In this document: piece after piece, positions 1 to 7,250 of the stretch
Layout: the number at the start of each line of letters is the position of its first letter
Numbering within the stretch: position 1 is the stretch's first letter
Source: an uncultured Eubacteriales bacterium
Lineage (GTDB): Bacteria; Bacillota; Clostridia; Oscillospirales; Oscillospiraceae
Direction: 5' to 3'
Assembly (NCBI GenBank): GCA_900545495.1
Contig: UQZJ01000019.1
Coordinates: 1-28,699, forward strand
Length of the DNA: 28,699 nt
The notes under the pieces: generated by a model
Seen by the model: the letters and a program-made list of their open reading frames with translations, nothing else
What the model was told of the DNA's origin: nothing
The model's database searches: none
Translations under genes and position numbers: made by a program

Positions 1-51
1 CAGCCATTCGTGGGATGCCGGGAAGCGAGTTCGAGCCTCGTCGCCCGCTCC
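1..51 (+). repeat. 51-bp direct repeat, copy 1 (cut by window edge)
   Basis: This copy matches positions 179-229 at 50 of 51 bases; the mismatch is c at 48 against t at 226. It contains a tRNA T-arm-like stem-loop (GCGAG, loop TTCGAGC, CTCGT) followed by CGCCCGCTCCA, and a terminator hairpin follows directly. No complete tRNA cloverleaf can be drawn because upstream sequence is missing. It may be the end of a longer interspersed repeat. Confidence 0.7.
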
Positions 52-86
52 AAAACCCCATCCTGTTGGATGGGGTTTTCTTTTTT
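52..86 (+). terminator. Intrinsic terminator
   Basis: A perfect 12-bp stem (AAAACCCCATCC with GGATGGGGTTTT) has a TGTT loop and is followed by C and six T. It ends whatever transcript enters from the left of the window. Confidence 0.8.
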
Positions 87-93
87 GAAAATG

Positions 94-178
94 CACCGCA
101 GCGTCGGTGAACCCGCTGCCTCGACCTGCGCGGAGCGCGTCAAATCAAGAGGTGAGGCAGGGTTCCTGCGAATGGCGA
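94..178 (+). other. Hairpin-rich part of the repeat element
   Basis: Two hairpins can be drawn. The first pairs GAACCC..TGCCTC (109-122) with GAGGCAGGGTTC (154-165). The second pairs GAATGGC (170-176) with GCCATTC (181-187) over a GACA tetraloop and runs into repeat copy 2. There is no convincing coding signal. It may be a structured RNA or a palindromic interspersed repeat; which one is not decided by the sequence. Confidence 0.4.
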
Positions 179-229
179 CAGCCATTCGTGGGATGCCGGG
201 AAGCGAGTTCGAGCCTCGTCGCCCGTTCC
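179..229 (+). repeat. 51-bp direct repeat, copy 2
   Basis: This is the second copy of the repeat at 1-51, displaced by 178 bp. Unlike copy 1 it ends in GTTCCG rather than GCTCCA and has no terminator hairpin behind it. This suggests the last bases are not part of a functional tRNA 3' end in both copies. Confidence 0.7.
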
Positions 230-418
230 GAAAAAAGAAAGACACCCAAGGCTGCCTACTGGTAAGACAGCAAAATCAAAATTTTTGGAATAGATTGTCG
301 ATCTGCACAGGTCACACCTCCTACCCTTTTTTCTTATCGTAATCTCTCAAAAAATGCAATATTTTTTTCGTTTTCTCGCCACAATTTATTAAACTGTGCA
401 CAATGGAAGGGCGAGGGA

Positions 419-447
419 TTGTTTTTCCGATTTCTTTCGTATATGAT
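419..447 (+). promoter_or_regulatory. Sigma-A promoter of the amino-sugar operon
   Basis: A -35 TTGTTT (419-424) and -10 TATGAT (442-447) are separated by 17 bp. The predicted start near 454 lies about 35 bp upstream of the first reading frame of the nag operon. The bases between 230 and 418 hold no other gene I can support. Confidence 0.65.
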
Positions 448-488
448 GTATACAGAAATCACCACCGGAAACTGACAGGGGGCACCGT

Positions 489-835
489 ATGCAGAAAGAA
501 AAATTGGAGATCCTCAGTCGGTTTCGGCTTGGCGCACAGCCGCTATTGTGTGAGCCGTATGGTTGTGGACATATTAATACCACATATTTGGTCGTGACGG
601 AGCGGAAGCTGGCGCTTTTGCCGCTTGGCGCAAAGACCATGACGATGGAATGCAGTGTGCGATTTTTGACGGACTATCTCGACGGAGACCATTATTACGC
701 CGTCCGCCGGGGCGGTAAGAATCTTGAGCACGTACACAATTTAAGCTCGTCGCGGACACGGAACGAAAATGGGACGAAATGCAAAAAATCATTGCTGAAG
801 AAATGAAAAGGAGAAAGAAACGATGCTGCACCTGA
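489..835 (+). pseudogene. Decayed N-acetylhexosamine kinase (APH-fold phosphotransferase)
   Basis: The open frame (489-806) encodes 105 residues that join the two ends of a roughly 350-residue aminoglycoside-phosphotransferase-fold sugar kinase. Residues 1-34 (EPYGCGHINTTYLV) match the family's N-terminal nucleotide-binding start. Residues from about 47 (AKTMTMECSVRFLTDYLDGDHYY) match its C-terminal end. The whole catalytic middle is missing, so the junction near base 594 is an internal deletion. A second lesion near 735 shifts the frame: the expected family ending (FKLVADTERKWDEM, then QKIIAEE) continues in another frame and stops at 835, overlapping nagB. Related kinases phosphorylate N-acetylhexosamines beside nagA/nagB. 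The product is almost certainly inactive. Family assignment is from memory of the conserved ends. Confidence 0.75.
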
Positions 836-1560
836 ATGTCATGAAAGTTCAGACGCCTGATGAAATGGGCAAAGCCGCCGCTGACGAGTTTGAGGCGGTT
901 ATCAAACGCAAGCCCGCCTGTGTGTTGGGCCTTGCCACCGGCTCGACACCGCTGCCTCTCTACCGTGAACTGATCGCACGGGAAAAGGCAGGTCGGATCG
1001 ATTTCAGCCGCGTTCGCTCCGCGAACCTCGATGAGTATAAGGGGCTCGCACCCGACCATCCGCAGAGTTACCGGCGCTTTATGCAGGAGAACCTGTTCGA
1101 CCACATTTCCATCAAACCCGAGAACACCATTGTTCCTGACGGTTTAGCGGCAGATATTCCTGCTATGTGTGAAGACTATGAGCGCCGGATCGAGGATTGG
1201 GGCGGCGTAGATATCCAGCTTCTCGGTATCGGCCATGACGGACACATCGGCTTCAACGAGCCCTGTGACCATTTTCCGGTCATGACTCACGAGGTCCTGC
1301 TCGCAGACATGACTCGTGAGGCAAACAAGCGCTTTTTCGCCTCTATTGATGAGGTTCCGACCAAGGCTGTTACGATGGGGATCGGCACGGTCATGGCTGC
1401 GCGGAAAATCGTTATGGTCATCACGGGCGCGGACAAGGCTGATATTCTCTGCCGCGCCTTTTTCGGGCCGGTTACCCCGGAGGTCCCCGCTTCTATCTTA
1501 CAGTTCCATCCCGATGTAACGTTGATCTGTGACGAGGCGGCAGCATCCAAAATGCCGTAA
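823..1560 (+). CDS. nagB: Glucosamine-6-phosphate deaminase
   Basis: This 245-residue protein converts glucosamine-6-phosphate to fructose-6-phosphate and ammonia in the cytosol, the last committed step of amino-sugar breakdown. Family landmarks are clear: the phosphate-binding LATGSTP loop (37-43), NLDEY with the likely acid-base Asp70, and GIGHDGHIGFNEP with Asp139, His141 and Glu146 corresponding to the catalytic set. It lacks the C-terminal extension of the E. coli enzyme, as is common in Firmicutes, so allosteric control by GlcNAc-6-P is uncertain. The ATG at 823 follows AAGGAGAAAG and overlaps the tail of the kinase remnant. An alternative ATG lies at 841. The ROK kinase gene starts 11 bp downstream. 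Confidence 0.93.
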   Translation: MLHLNVMKVQTPDEMGKAAADEFEAVIKRKPACVLGLATGSTPLPLYRELIAREKAGRIDFSRVRSANLDEYKGLAPDHPQSYRRFMQENLFDHISIKPENTIVPDGLAADIPAMCEDYERRIEDWGGVDIQLLGIGHDGHIGFNEPCDHFPVMTHEVLLADMTREANKRFFASIDEVPTKAVTMGIGTVMAARKIVMVITGADKADILCRAFFGPVTPEVPASILQFHPDVTLICDEAAASKMP

Positions 1561-1571
1561 GGAGGGGCATT

Positions 1572-2945
1572 GTGAAGTATTTAGATATTACATATTCTGT
1601 TAAAAACATGCCGGCACTCGACCCAGGCTTCATTCCGTTCGGCGTTTGGGCGAGGGCTTATCTTGCGGAAGCGACCCGCCCCTTCCGAATTGCGGTCGAG
1701 CGCGATCACGGCAAGATCACCGTCTATGAGACCCGTCTGCGTGAGGAGAAATTCGCCGCCGCCAATATGAGATTTGCCGAGCGGCTGGTGAAAATGCTGC
1801 TCTGGACGGCTGGCGGCTTCCGGATCTATCTTCAGGGCGACGATGCCATTGCCGCGCAGATCCGGGACACATACCGTCAGGGCGGGGCGCGCGAATTTGA
1901 CGCAGGCTTTGAGCTTGATGTGTTTGAACGTCCGCTTGAGGTCATTATCTGCGGCGAAACAAATTTCCCGGCTGCCAACGAGAGCCCGATCCGTGTGGGA
2001 GGCCATACAAACGGCTGCCGCATTGGTCTTGACGCCGGCGGCTCTGACCGCAAGGTCTCTGCGGTCATCGACGGGCAGACCGTCTACTCTGAGGAGGTCA
2101 TCTGGCATCCCAAGACCAGCGAGGATCCGCAGTATCAGTATGACGGCATTGTGGCTGCGTTCAAAACGGCGGCATCCAAAATGCCGCGAGTGGACGGTAT
2201 CGGCGTTTCGTCGGCAGGCACCTTCATTGGAAACGCGCCGATGGTGTCCTCTCTTTTCATTAAAGTCCCGCGCGAACGGCGTGAAGAGGTTAAGACGATC
2301 TATGACCGCGCGGCAAAGGAGATCGGTGACGTTCCCGTTGTCGTTGCCAACGACGGAGACGTTACGGCGCTTGCCGGCTATATGAGCTTGCAAGAGGGCT
2401 GCGTGATGGGCCTTGCAATGGGGACCTCGGAGGCGGCCGGCTATGTAGATGCGGACGGCAACATTCTCGGCTGGTTCAACGAGCTTGCTTTTGCGCCGGT
2501 CGACCTGAATGAAAAAGCCATGCGTGATGAGTGGTCGGGCGATATCGGCGTCGGCTGCAAGTATTTCTCACAGGATGCAGTTGCAAAGCTCGCACCTGCC
2601 GCGGGGATCATGCTTGCAGAGGGGCTCACGCCCGCTGAAAAGCTCAAGGAGGTCCAGAAGCTGGCAGAGAGCGGAAATTCCTCTGCCCTGTCCGTTTTTG
2701 ACTCCATCGGCGTTTACTTGGCGCATACACTGTATCTCTATGACATGTTCTATGATATCCGCCACCTGTTGGTCTTGGGGCGCGTTGCCTCCGGGCTTGG
2801 CGGAGAGCATATTGTTGCGGAGTGCCGAAGAGTTCTGACGGAAGAATATCCGGCTCTTGCCGAAAAGCTGCATGTGCAGCTGCCGGATGAGAACTTCCGC
2901 CGCGTCGGTCAGTCGATGGCGGCAGCCAGTCTGCCGGAGGTGTAA
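1572..2945 (+). CDS. ROK-family sugar kinase with N-terminal extension, probably GlcNAc kinase
   Basis: This 457-residue cytosolic protein has about 145 residues of unrecognised N-terminal domain followed by an actin-fold ROK-like kinase. GLDAGGSDRKVSAVI (152-166) is the phosphate-1 loop. SAGTFIG (214-220), VVVANDGDVTAL (257-267, with Asp261 the probable base) and LAMGTSEAAG (281-290) follow in family order. The zinc-binding CxCGxxGC signature of classical ROK proteins is absent. Sitting between nagB and nagA, it most plausibly phosphorylates N-acetylglucosamine, and it may be the only working kinase of the operon because the first gene is broken. The GTG start at 1572 has GGAGGGG six bases upstream. 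The gene ends two bases before nagA, so the two are probably translationally coupled. The substrate is inferred from context. Confidence 0.8.
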   Translation: MKYLDITYSVKNMPALDPGFIPFGVWARAYLAEATRPFRIAVERDHGKITVYETRLREEKFAAANMRFAERLVKMLLWTAGGFRIYLQGDDAIAAQIRDTYRQGGAREFDAGFELDVFERPLEVIICGETNFPAANESPIRVGGHTNGCRIGLDAGGSDRKVSAVIDGQTVYSEEVIWHPKTSEDPQYQYDGIVAAFKTAASKMPRVDGIGVSSAGTFIGNAPMVSSLFIKVPRERREEVKTIYDRAAKEIGDVPVVVANDGDVTALAGYMSLQEGCVMGLAMGTSEAAGYVDADGNILGWFNELAFAPVDLNEKAMRDEWSGDIGVGCKYFSQDAVAKLAPAAGIMLAEGLTPAEKLKEVQKLAESGNSSALSVFDSIGVYLAHTLYLYDMFYDIRHLLVLGRVASGLGGEHIVAECRRVLTEEYPALAEKLHVQLPDENFRRVGQSMAAASLPEV

Positions 2946-2947
2946 GT

Positions 2948-4087
2948 GTGCTGTTCAAAAACGCAAATATCTTTGTAGACGGCAGCTTTCGGTTCGGTTC
3001 ATTCCGAGTGGAAAACGGCAGATTCACCGAGATCCTGACATCCGTTCCGGAGGTGGATGGCGTTGATCTGAAAAAACGGTACGTCATTCCGGGACTCGTT
3101 GACGTGCATAATCACGGCAACTCCGGCGCGGACTTCTCCGACGGTGACTATGAGGGGCTTATGAAAATGGCCCAGTATCTCGCACAAAACGGCGTGACCA
3201 GCTTTGCGCCCGCATCTATGACGCTGCCCTATAACGTTCTGGAAACGGCGTATCAGACTGCGGTGCGGTTCAAAAATGAGCAGCCGGAGGACTGCGCTCG
3301 GCTGATGGGCATCCAGATGGAGGGCCCCTTTTTCTCCGAGAAGAAAAAAGGCGCGCAGAACGGCGCGTATCTGCGAGATCCTGATTTTGAAGCATTTCAG
3401 CGGCTATATGACGTTTCGGAGGGGCTTCTTCGCATTGTGGATGTGGCGGCGGAGCTGCCTGGCGCGGCAGCATTTACCCGGCGGGCAAGCAAGCTTTGCA
3501 CAGTCTCTGTTGCCCATACGGACTGCACCTACGACGACGCCTGCGATGTCTTTGATGCAGGTGCAAGCCACCTGACGCATCTCTATAATGCCATGCCGCC
3601 TATCCATCACCGGAAGCCTGGCCCGATCGGGGCTGCCAGCGAACGGGAGAATGTGGTTGCCGAGCTCATTTGCGATGGACACCACATCCATCCGAGTGCC
3701 GTTCGTATGGCATTCAAGCTGTTTCCCAACCGAATTTGCCTCATCTCCGATGCCCTGCGCTGCTGCGGCATGCCGGATGGGAGGTATACCCTTGGAGGGC
3801 AGGACGTGTTCCTGTCCGGCGGCGTGGCAAAGCTTGCAGACGGCGCACTGGCGGGCTCTGCGACGAATCTCTATGACTGTATGAAAAAAGCGGTCGCTTT
3901 TGGCATTCCGAAGGAGCAGGCGATCCTCGCGGCAACGCTCATTCCGGCAAGGGAGCTGGGCTGCGAGGCGGAAATCGGTTCGATCGCTGCTGGAAAACGT
4001 GCGGATTTTGTGGTCTGCGATGAGAATCTGTGTCTTTCTGCGGTGTACATGGATGGACAGGCAAGGACGCATGGATGGCGCGCATGA
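2948..4087 (+). CDS. nagA: N-acetylglucosamine-6-phosphate deacetylase
   Basis: This 379-residue enzyme removes acetate from GlcNAc-6-phosphate to feed NagB. Amidohydrolase landmarks are in order: DVHNHG (His54, His56), EGPF with metal ligand Glu125, His190 in VAHTD, HLYNAM with His211, DGHH (243-246), SDAL with catalytic Asp268, and a GALAGS loop. Length is normal for NagA. It starts with GTG at 2948, two bases after the upstream stop, and its ribosome site GGAGG lies inside the end of the preceding gene. A hairpin terminator follows about 90 bp downstream. The operon order (kinase remnant, nagB, ROK kinase, nagA) supports a GlcNAc, chitobiose or mucin-sugar scavenging role. No transporter is present in the window. 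Confidence 0.93.
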   Translation: MLFKNANIFVDGSFRFGSFRVENGRFTEILTSVPEVDGVDLKKRYVIPGLVDVHNHGNSGADFSDGDYEGLMKMAQYLAQNGVTSFAPASMTLPYNVLETAYQTAVRFKNEQPEDCARLMGIQMEGPFFSEKKKGAQNGAYLRDPDFEAFQRLYDVSEGLLRIVDVAAELPGAAAFTRRASKLCTVSVAHTDCTYDDACDVFDAGASHLTHLYNAMPPIHHRKPGPIGAASERENVVAELICDGHHIHPSAVRMAFKLFPNRICLISDALRCCGMPDGRYTLGGQDVFLSGGVAKLADGALAGSATNLYDCMKKAVAFGIPKEQAILAATLIPARELGCEAEIGSIAAGKRADFVVCDENLCLSAVYMDGQARTHGWRA

Positions 4088-4173
4088 TGAGCTGGTACGC
4101 AGTGAGCCGAACATGGTGACACTGGACTATCTCATGTGCCGGACGGACAAAAAGGACTGTCATTAAAACGCAA

Positions 4174-4214
4174 AAACAGGCAGTCTCCCCGTTCAAGGAG
4201 ACCGCCTGTTTTTT
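4174..4214 (+). terminator. Terminator of the nag operon
   Basis: The stem AACAGGC-GTCTCC pairs with GGAGAC-GCCTGTT, with one mismatch and an 8-base loop, and six T end it. It sits about 90 bp after the nagA stop. The bases between nagA and this hairpin hold no gene I can support. Confidence 0.8.
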
Positions 4215-4302
4215 GTGCGGCGAGAAAACCGAAAAGGCCGTTTTTGCAACTTTTCTGAGTGTTTTCCAGATAATTCCAGCAGCGTCTTTCGTCAAAATAA
4301 CG

Positions 4303-4337
4303 AAAAGTCCTGAAACCATTGTGGTTTCAGGACTTTT
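4303..4337 (-). terminator. Original tRNA-Val terminator, now orphaned
   Basis: A 16-bp perfect stem (AAAAGTCCTGAAACCA with its complement) has a 3-base loop. On the minus strand it ends in CTTTTCGTTATTTT. It lies just outside the left attachment copy. It resembles the hairpin at 13470-13499, sharing the core TGAAACCA/TGGTTTCA. The simplest reading is that it terminated tRNA-Val before the mobile element inserted. Confidence 0.65.
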
Positions 4338-4341
4338 GACC

Positions 4342-4365
4342 ATGGTGCGCGGTACAGGACTCGAA
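4342..4365. other. attL, 24-bp tRNA-Val 3' end copy
   Basis: These 24 bp, starting ATGGTGCGCGGTACAGG, are identical to 13504-13527, which is the 3' end of tRNA-Val including its CCA. On the element side the tRNA match stops abruptly at TTCGG. This is the left boundary of the integrated element. Confidence 0.9.
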
Positions 4366-4479
4366 TTCGGAAAAAAGAATTTTCAGCAACAAATTACGTC
4401 AAATTATGTGATATTCAGTTCTGAAACTATAAAACATGGTATCAGTCAGTCCAGTTGTTTTATAGAAGATGGCCCGTTA

Positions 4480-4499
4480 AAGGGTCAGGATAAGGGTCA
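4480..4499 (+). repeat. Left arm-type integrase site (two AAGGGTCA)
   Basis: AAGGGTCA occurs at 4480-4487 and 4492-4499, start-to-start spacing 12 bp. The same pair with the same spacing occurs at the other end of the element (13428-13447). Such repeat pairs flanking the core sites are what the arm-binding domain of Tn916-type integrases recognises. The assignment is inferred from position and symmetry. Confidence 0.6.
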
Positions 4500-4574
4500 A
4501 TCCCGAAATGCATAAAATGACAACCTTGTATAAAGCATGACAAGAAAAACAGCGGTGCAGACAATTAGAAATCG

Positions 4575-4630
4575 AAAAAGCCACATTCCGATGACTGGGC
4601 GATCCAGCACATCAGAGTGTGGCTCTTTTT
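4575..4630. terminator. Nested hairpin, probable terminator
   Basis: The outer arms AAAAAGCCACA and TGTGGCTCTTTTT enclose GATG/CATC and CTGG-GCGAT-CCAG, giving a nested stem. T-runs on both strands allow termination in either direction. It may end transcripts that enter the left end of the element. No coding signal is seen from 4500 to 4960. Confidence 0.5.
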
Positions 4631-4962
4631 CATAGGCGGTCAGAGTTGATTTCGGTTTTCTTTTGTAAGGCAGGAGATGGACAGATAGGTGAAATGACTG
4701 TTGTGATAAGAGTTGAACTATGTGGATTTTTCCGTTTGTAAGCAGCGTTTGAAGTGCTGGCTGTGTGCTTTCCTGTTCAGTCGGCAAAACGGCGCAGAAC
4801 GCAAACAAAGGCCGATTTTTACCTTTTTTCTGCCGCCGTTTAGCAACCACTCTGCAAGGCATCGTTTGCCGTTGTTGGGCTATCCGTTATCGGGAAAATC
4901 CACGCGCCAATTAAGTAATTACAAAAGAAAGAATTACTGGCTCTGTAAATTATCTATCTATT

Positions 4963-5080
4963 TTAGCAATGCGCTTTTTCATATGCTTTTCGGATTTCCT
5001 CCGGCAAGTGATCGGGAATCAGTTCCTTTAGTCTGTCCTCACTGCCGTCCTTGATTGCCTGCTCATATTTATGAACTCTA
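4963..5080 (-). pseudogene. C-terminal remnant of an unidentified gene
   Basis: On the minus strand an open frame ends at TAA 4963-4965. It reads, in order, HKYEQAIKDGSEDR, LKELIPDHLPEEIRKAYEKAH. This is charged, helical and protein-like. There is no start codon with a ribosome site, and the frame runs backwards into the GntR promoter, so only the end of the gene survives. I do not recognise the family with certainty. It marks another truncated gene inside the mobile element. Confidence 0.4.
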
Positions 5081-5109
5081 TTGACAACACAGTCTCTACT
5101 GTATATAAT
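5081..5109 (+). promoter_or_regulatory. Consensus promoter with dyads, GntR-ABC operon
   Basis: TTGACA (5081-5086) and TATAAT (5104-5109) are separated by exactly 17 bp, a perfect sigma-A consensus. The spacer holds the dyad ACAGT-ctct-ACTGT (5090-5103). A second dyad, GTATA-N7-TATAC (5101-5117), overlaps the -10. A promoter this strong with operator-like dyads is expected to be repressed, probably by the GntR protein encoded next. Confidence 0.8.
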
Positions 5110-5140
5110 GAATATACACAGAATTAACAGAGGTGATGGC

Positions 5141-5515
5141 GTGAATATTTTGATTGATAATAAAAGTGGAACACCGATCTACGATCAGATATATTCTCAG
5201 ATTAAAAGTCAGATTATCAGCGGCGCACTAAAGCAGGACGAATTGCTGCCGTCGATACGAGGTCTTGCGAAGGATCTTCGTATAAGCTTTATTACGACAA
5301 AGCGTGCATATGAAGAACTGGAAAGGGAAGGATTTATTTACACTTTGCCCGCTAAGGGGTGCTATGTAGCTCCTAAAAACATAGAACTGCTGCGAGAAGA
5401 AAATCTGAAAAAGATTGAAGAATATATTGATGAGATTGTCAAACTCGCTGTTTCCTGCAATCTAAGCAAACAGGAAATTATAGAAATGGTCAATTTCAGC
5501 CTGGAGGAACAATAA
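5141..5515 (+). CDS. GntR-family repressor, YtrA type
   Basis: This 124-residue protein has an N-terminal winged helix of GntR type (about residues 11-76: TPIYDQIYSQIKSQI, then LPSIRGLAKDLRIS and the wing PAKGCYV). A short helical tail follows, without an effector domain. That architecture is the YtrA subfamily, which usually controls an adjacent ABC exporter. The GTG start at 5141 follows AGGTGA. The upstream ATG at 5110 overlaps the -10 box and cannot be the start. Its stop overlaps the start of the ABC ATPase by one base. It probably represses its own operon through the dyads at 5090-5117, with relief by an envelope-active compound. The inducer is unknown. Confidence 0.88.
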   Translation: MNILIDNKSGTPIYDQIYSQIKSQIISGALKQDELLPSIRGLAKDLRISFITTKRAYEELEREGFIYTLPAKGCYVAPKNIELLREENLKKIEEYIDEIVKLAVSCNLSKQEIIEMVNFSLEEQ

Positions 5516-6357
5516 TGAACGCACTTGAGATTAAGAATCTTACGAAGTCATACCCCGACTTTACGCTCGACAACTTAAATCTGACACTGCCAAGTGGCTG
5601 TATTATGGGGCTTGTTGGCGAGAATGGTGCCGGTAAAAGCACCACCATAAAGCTCATTCTCGATATGATTCACAAAGACAGTGGTAGTATTACCATTCTC
5701 GGAAAGGACAACGGGGACAATATTAAACTTACAAAAGAGGATATCGGCGTTGTGCTGGACGAGGTGGGTATCCCTGAATGTTTGACCGTTAATCAGGTCG
5801 GAAAGGTAATGAAACATACCTTTCAAAACTGGAACGATGCCGAATATTCTCGACTGGTACAGAAACTTGCACTGCCGGACAAAAAGCAGTTCAAAGAATT
5901 TTCTCGTGGAATGAAGATGAAGCTGGGAATTGCCATTGCTATGTCCCATAACAGTAAGCTACTGATTTTGGATGAAGCGACATCAGGGCTTGACCCAGTG
6001 GTTCGTGATGAAGTTGTTGAGATGTTTAGCGAGTTCACAAGAGATGAAAGCCACTCTATTCTCATTTCTTCTCACATTGTCAATGATTTGGAAAAGCTTT
6101 GCGATTATATCGCATTTTTGCATAAAGGGAAGCTTTTGCTGTGTGAAGAAAAAGATTTATTGCGGGAGGAATATGGTCTTGTTCATTGTTCCATTGATGA
6201 ATTTCAGGCGATTCCATTCAACTCCGTTAAGTATAAAAAAGAAAATGCTTACGGCGTGGAAGCAATGGTGCTGAGAAATGCTGTTCCTTCCGATATTCAT
6301 ATCAGCCCAATCAGTATCGAAGAACTGTTTGTATTTATGGTTAAGGAGGCGAAATAA
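5515..6357 (+). CDS. ABC transporter ATP-binding protein (YtrB/BcrA-like)
   Basis: This 280-residue ATPase powers the membrane partner encoded next. Motifs in order: Walker A GENGAGKS (35-42), a degenerate signature FSRGMKMKL (129-137) in place of LSGGQ, Walker B LLILDE (149-154), D-loop GLD (158-160), and switch His187 in LISSH. About 80 C-terminal residues are family-specific. It overlaps the GntR gene by one base (TAATG) and is followed by the permease one base after its stop. The family exports or shields against cell-wall-active antibiotics such as bacitracin-type peptides. The specific substrate cannot be read here. Base composition is AT-richer than the flanks, consistent with recent acquisition. 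Confidence 0.9.
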   Translation: MNALEIKNLTKSYPDFTLDNLNLTLPSGCIMGLVGENGAGKSTTIKLILDMIHKDSGSITILGKDNGDNIKLTKEDIGVVLDEVGIPECLTVNQVGKVMKHTFQNWNDAEYSRLVQKLALPDKKQFKEFSRGMKMKLGIAIAMSHNSKLLILDEATSGLDPVVRDEVVEMFSEFTRDESHSILISSHIVNDLEKLCDYIAFLHKGKLLLCEEKDLLREEYGLVHCSIDEFQAIPFNSVKYKKENAYGVEAMVLRNAVPSDIHISPISIEELFVFMVKEAK

Positions 6358-6358
6358 C

Positions 6359-6988
6359 ATGAAGGGACTTCTATTGAAAGATTGGTATATGATACAGAAG
6401 TATTGCAGATCATACATTCTCATTACCGCTGTTTTTATTGGGATATCCCTTGAAAATGGTGAGAATTTGTTCTTTACATTCTATCCCTGTATGTTGTGTG
6501 GTATGATCCCTGTTACCCTGCTTGGATATGATGAACGTAGCGGGTGGATGCAGTACAGCGGAACAATGCCCTATGCAAAAGAACAAATCGTTTCTGAAAA
6601 ATACTTAATCGGGATACTTGTTCAACTAACTGTGTTGCTCGTTACGGGAATTGCACAAGCAACAAAAATGATGATTGCCGGTGATTTTGCTCTTGAAAAG
6701 CTTGCTGTCCTTATGCTGTTGATGCTGGTCGTATCAATGCTTGCGTCCTCCATACCGCTCCCGTTCATATTCAAACTGGGTGTGGAAAAAGGAAGGACTG
6801 CTTACTATGTGATGATCGGTTTTGTATGCGGTGCAAGTGTTTTGGCAACCAGTTTCTTCAGGAGTCAGCTTGGGATAGAAATCAAACCCAACTTGGTGTT
6901 GGCAATACTTGCTGTCGTTGGAGTCGGAGCATATGCACTTTCTTGGCGTATGGCTATCACTTTTTATAAAAAGCGTGAGATACAATAA
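6359..6988 (+). CDS. ABC-2 type permease subunit
   Basis: This 209-residue integral membrane protein has about six hydrophobic segments, including around residues 18-35, 40-60, 90-105, 120-145, 155-172 and 180-198. It opens with MKGLLLKDWYMIQKY, the typical cytoplasmic start of small ABC-2 permeases paired with BcrA/YtrB-type ATPases. The ATG at 6359 has TTAAGGAGG nine bases upstream, within the end of the ATPase gene. With its ATPase it forms an exporter of unknown substrate. It is the last gene of the GntR operon. No terminator is visible before the decayed AAA ATPase gene at 7008. Confidence 0.82.
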   Translation: MKGLLLKDWYMIQKYCRSYILITAVFIGISLENGENLFFTFYPCMLCGMIPVTLLGYDERSGWMQYSGTMPYAKEQIVSEKYLIGILVQLTVLLVTGIAQATKMMIAGDFALEKLAVLMLLMLVVSMLASSIPLPFIFKLGVEKGRTAYYVMIGFVCGASVLATSFFRSQLGIEIKPNLVLAILAVVGVGAYALSWRMAITFYKKREIQ

Positions 6989-7007
6989 TAAACCTTAGCT
7001 AAATGAA

Positions 7008-7250
7008 ATGACTGTCAGTGTACCTCTTGAAGTTTTCAAGGCAAGCGAAATTGAACAGAAAGAAGTGCAATGGCTGTGCTATCCGTATATTCCGTTCGGC
7101 AAAGTTACGCTGTTGCAGGGCAATCCCAGCGATGGAAAAAGCAAGCTAATGCTTTCCATTGCCGCCCTGCTCTCAAAGGGCGAACCTCTGCCCTTTACCG
7201 AAACGGAAGCAAACGAGACTATGGCTAACCGTTCTATGGGAAGACAATGA
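7008..7250 (+). pseudogene. AAA ATPase gene, N-terminal fragment
   Basis: Eighty codons begin like the AAA/RepA-type ATPases of clostridial mobile elements: EVQWLCYPYIPFGKVTLLQG, then Walker A GNPSDGKSKL and ALLSKGEPLPF. After about residue 68 (near base 7215) similarity to the family stops and the frame soon ends. Walker B and the rest of the core are missing. It is the 5' piece of a replication or mobility ATPase cut by recombination and cannot function as an ATPase. Confidence 0.7.

Noticed and set aside
1..51. 3' end of a functional tRNA or tmRNA
   Set aside because: Copy 2 with the same T-arm lacks CCA and a matching acceptor strand, and no cloverleaf or tmRNA core can be built around it.
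10..342. Open frame of 110 codons over the repeat element
   Set aside because: It translates the repeat and terminator, has no ribosome site, and its composition follows the hairpins.
4088..4166. Coding tail after nagA (GAHDELVRSEPNMV)
   Set aside because: Open only as the extension of a shadow frame of nagA. There is no start, and no family could be named.
4497..4862. Minus-strand open frame of 121 codons at the element's left end
   Set aside because: No ribosome site, no recognisable domain, and it crosses the arm repeats and a terminator hairpin.
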